Below, piece by piece: positions 21,394-22,672 of a stretch of 22,672 nt of DNA. A model generated the notes under the pieces. It saw only the letters and a list, made by a program, of their open reading frames with translations. It searched no databases and had not been told where the DNA came from. Source of the DNA: an uncultured bacterium (GTDB lineage: Bacteria; Patescibacteriota; Microgenomatia; UBA8517); the NCBI GenBank assembly GCA_937928235.1, contig CALEZE010000084.1:1-22672 (forward strand). The letters run 5' to 3'. Positions within the stretch are counted from its first letter, which is position 1. Each line of letters begins with the position of its first letter. The position numbers and the translations under genes were made by a program.

Positions 21394-21668
21394 GTTATTT
21401 CAAGCTCCGAGGCAATGGCTTCTACCAAATCACTCACGGTTTCAAGTTCCGCGAGGTTAAGGTCGGCAGCTTCTATGTCCATGTCGTTTTCTTGTAGAAG
21501 GAGTACAAAGTCTGTAAGCTCCGCTGCGCCCATGTGGAGGTCGTCTGCCAAAGAATCCTCGAGGGTCACATCTTCCGGTTCAACGCCAATGAGCTCGGCC
21601 AAAAGAGATTTTATTCTTTTCTCCAACGGAGCGTCTTTGTGTTTTTGTTTGTCACTGGTCTGGTTCAT
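21390..21668 (-). CDS. Acyl carrier protein-like protein lacking the phosphopantetheine serine
   Basis: A 92-residue acidic helical protein that aligns without gaps to AcpP over its core (LIGVEPEDVTLEDSLADDL then LTDFVLLLQE). At the position of the DSL serine the sequence reads HMGAAE, so Ala48 replaces the residue that carries 4'-phosphopantetheine. It therefore cannot be a normal acyl carrier. The start ATG at 21668 is chosen because the core begins soon after it; an in-frame extension of 28 residues lies inside nusB. It overlaps nusB by 17 bases and rnc by ATGA. The acpP-rnc order is ancestral, so it is probably a repurposed AcpP. Confidence 0.8.
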   Translation of the reverse strand: MNQTSDKQKHKDAPLEKRIKSLLAELIGVEPEDVTLEDSLADDLHMGAAELTDFVLLLQENDMDIEAADLNLAELETVSDLVEAIASELEIT

Positions 21669-22026
21669 TATTGTTTTCTTTCCCCGAATGTATGGTACCA
21701 AGAACTCCGTTAACAAAGGAAGAGGAGTTTTCACCGCCAAATTCTTTAGCAAGTTCCACCGCCTCGTCTATAACCACTTTCGGAGGCGTATCGCCCTTGT
21801 CGAGCTCATAAACCGCGAGCCTTAGTATTGCTAAATCTATCTTATTTAGTTTTTCAATTGGCCATGTCGGTGCAGCCTTTTGGATTTTTTCATCAAGTGC
21901 TTTTGATTGGTCAAGTACTTTGATGACCAAGTCTGGTAGGTTGTCTTGGTGAACAAAACTTTCAGCAAAAAGCATTTTGACAGCTTCTTGCCTTTTGATG
22001 TGCCTGGGGTCTTTGGCAGTCTTCAT
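21652..22026 (-). CDS. nusB: Transcription antitermination factor NusB
   Basis: NusB works with NusE (S10) in antitermination of rRNA operons. The 124-residue helical protein begins with HIKRQEAVKMLFAESF and has the typical LNKIDLAILRLAVYEL and VVIDEAVELAKEFGGENSSSFVNGVLG blocks that define the family. It starts 3 bases after the rpmF stop and belongs to the rpmF-nusB-ACP-rnc unit. Confidence 0.94.
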   Translation of the reverse strand: MKTAKDPRHIKRQEAVKMLFAESFVHQDNLPDLVIKVLDQSKALDEKIQKAAPTWPIEKLNKIDLAILRLAVYELDKGDTPPKVVIDEAVELAKEFGGENSSSFVNGVLGTIHSGKENNNEPDQ

Positions 22027-22029
22027 CCT

Positions 22030-22194
22030 TTACTTGTAGTGTCCGCAGTGGGGGCAAGCAACATGGGTTTCTTTTAGTTTCTTACAGTTTGGACAAGTTT
22101 GTAGATTAGGAATGGATGCACGCCTTCTGGCAGGCGAGTTTCTGCGCCTGTTGCTGCGTGCTCTTGTATGTTTTTTCTTTGGTACTGGTGCCAT
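22030..22194 (-). CDS. rpmF: 50S ribosomal protein L32
   Basis: A 54-residue ribosomal protein. The start MAPVPKKKHTRARSNRRR is the family signature. A zinc ribbon follows, with CPNC and CPHC pairs in LQTCPNCKKLKETHVACPHCGHYK. All four cysteines are present, so this is the zinc-binding form. It is first in the rpmF-nusB-ACP-rnc unit, with a promoter directly upstream. Confidence 0.95.
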   Translation of the reverse strand: MAPVPKKKHTRARSNRRRNSPARRRASIPNLQTCPNCKKLKETHVACPHCGHYK

Positions 22195-22203
22195 TGCTCA
22201 AGT

Positions 22204-22232
22204 ATTTTAACGCATGCGTGGAGGCTATGCAA
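22204..22232 (-). promoter_or_regulatory. Promoter of the rpmF-nusB-ACP-rnc unit
   Basis: Minus strand: TTGCAT (22227-22232), 17-bp spacer, TAAAAT (22204-22209), then 9 bases to the ATG at 22194. The leader would be only about 2-3 bases, so nearly leaderless. Confidence 0.6.
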
Positions 22233-22240
22233 TTGACAGT

Positions 22241-22672
22241 TCAATTAGGTACAATAAGCTTGTTGTTAAGTATTTTGTGAAGCGAATCGTATTCATCTTC
22301 CCTTTTTATTGCGTCGGCTGCAATTTTTCTTGAACTTTTAATGAGATCTATGTCGCTCCAGTGGGCGATTTTAAGTTCCGGGAAACCACTTTGGGCTGTG
22401 CCAAATACTTCTCCTGGACCACGCAGCTTGAGGTCTAATTCAGCAAGTTCAAAACCCGAAATGGTGCGGGTTAATGCGTTAAGCCTGCCCTGTACTTTTT
22501 GAGAAGAATTTTCTGTAAAAAGTAGGCAATAAGACTGTTTATCTCCTCTCCCCACCCTCCCCCTTAACTGGTGAAGTTGGGCAAGCCCGAACCTATCTGC
22601 CCCCTCAATCAACATTATCGTTGCGTTGGGTATGTCTATACCGACTTCAACAACAGGGGTTGCAACCAAAAT
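22241..22672 (-). CDS. recG: ATP-dependent DNA helicase RecG, C-terminal part
   Basis: RecG remodels stalled replication forks and branched DNA. Only the last 143 residues or so are in the window; the gene runs off the right edge. Visible are VATPVVEVGIDIPNA and QLHQLRGRVGRGD (motif VI), then the C-terminal FELAELDLKLRGPGEVFGTAQSG typical of RecG. The ending IAADAIKREDEYDSLHKIL is also normal. Mfd shares the RGRVGR motif, but the LRGPGEVFGTAQSG block fits RecG. Confidence 0.93.
   Translation of the reverse strand: MLVATPVVEVGIDIPNATIMLIEGADRFGLAQLHQLRGRVGRGDKQSYCLLFTENSSQKVQGRLNALTRTISGFELAELDLKLRGPGEVFGTAQSGFPELKIAHWSDIDLIKSSRKIAADAIKREDEYDSLHKILNNKLIVPN

Noticed and set aside
21669..21752. 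28-residue N-terminal extension of the ACP-like protein.
   Set aside because: The extension lies within nusB in another frame and has no counterpart in ACPs; the ATG at 21668 gives a normal length.

Overview
The window looks like a chromosomal segment of a small-genome bacterium, most likely a member of the Candidate Phyla Radiation (Patescibacteria, perhaps a Microgenomates-type lineage). This is an inference from gene content and style. Genes are tightly packed with ATGA or TAATG overlaps. There is a type IV pilus locus with no secretin (pilQ) gene in view. There is an acyl-carrier-like protein without its phosphopantetheine serine. GC is moderate, about 42% in the pilus stretch sampled. 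Many promoters sit so close to the start codon that the mRNA should have no leader. No rRNA, tRNA, CRISPR or transposase is visible.

Left part (40-5735), mostly minus strand: a membrane-anchored C39-like peptidase with TPRs, diverging from msrA (plus strand). Then come a hypothetical gene, a HAD-like protein coupled to inorganic pyrophosphatase (ppa), gyrB, and a DNA polymerase III delta'-like subunit. Most of these have their own -35/-10 promoter placed 5-6 bases before the start codon.

Centre (5853-20138), plus strand: a long type IV pilus locus in three transcription blocks. Block 1 is pilB-pilT-pilC. Next is a separately transcribed pilin (probably the major one) with its own TTGACA promoter, a Shine-Dalgarno hairpin and a strong terminator. 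Block 2 is pilD followed by six GspG-like pseudopilin paralogues and three minor pseudopilins resembling GspH, GspI and GspJ. Block 3 is a GspK/PilX-like protein followed by pilM, pilN and pilO. Four pseudopilin genes carry tandem 7-bp repeats inside the part that codes for the cleaved leader peptide.

Blocks 2 and 3 are separated by one GC-rich minus-strand gene (16271-16750, weakly GlcG/HbpS-like). It has a roughly 130-base, highly structured 5' untranslated region and a strong Shine-Dalgarno sequence. In a window where most transcripts appear leaderless, this leader is the best candidate for an undescribed cis-regulatory RNA, and the gene looks like an insertion into the pilus operon.

Right part (20140-22672), minus strand: khpA and rpsP in one unit. 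A second unit holds rnc, an ACP-like gene, nusB and rpmF. The C-terminal part of recG runs off the right edge. These are RNA-processing and translation housekeeping genes. All gene-free stretches are shorter than 300 bases; the longest (16751-16978) holds the structured leader and two divergent promoters.
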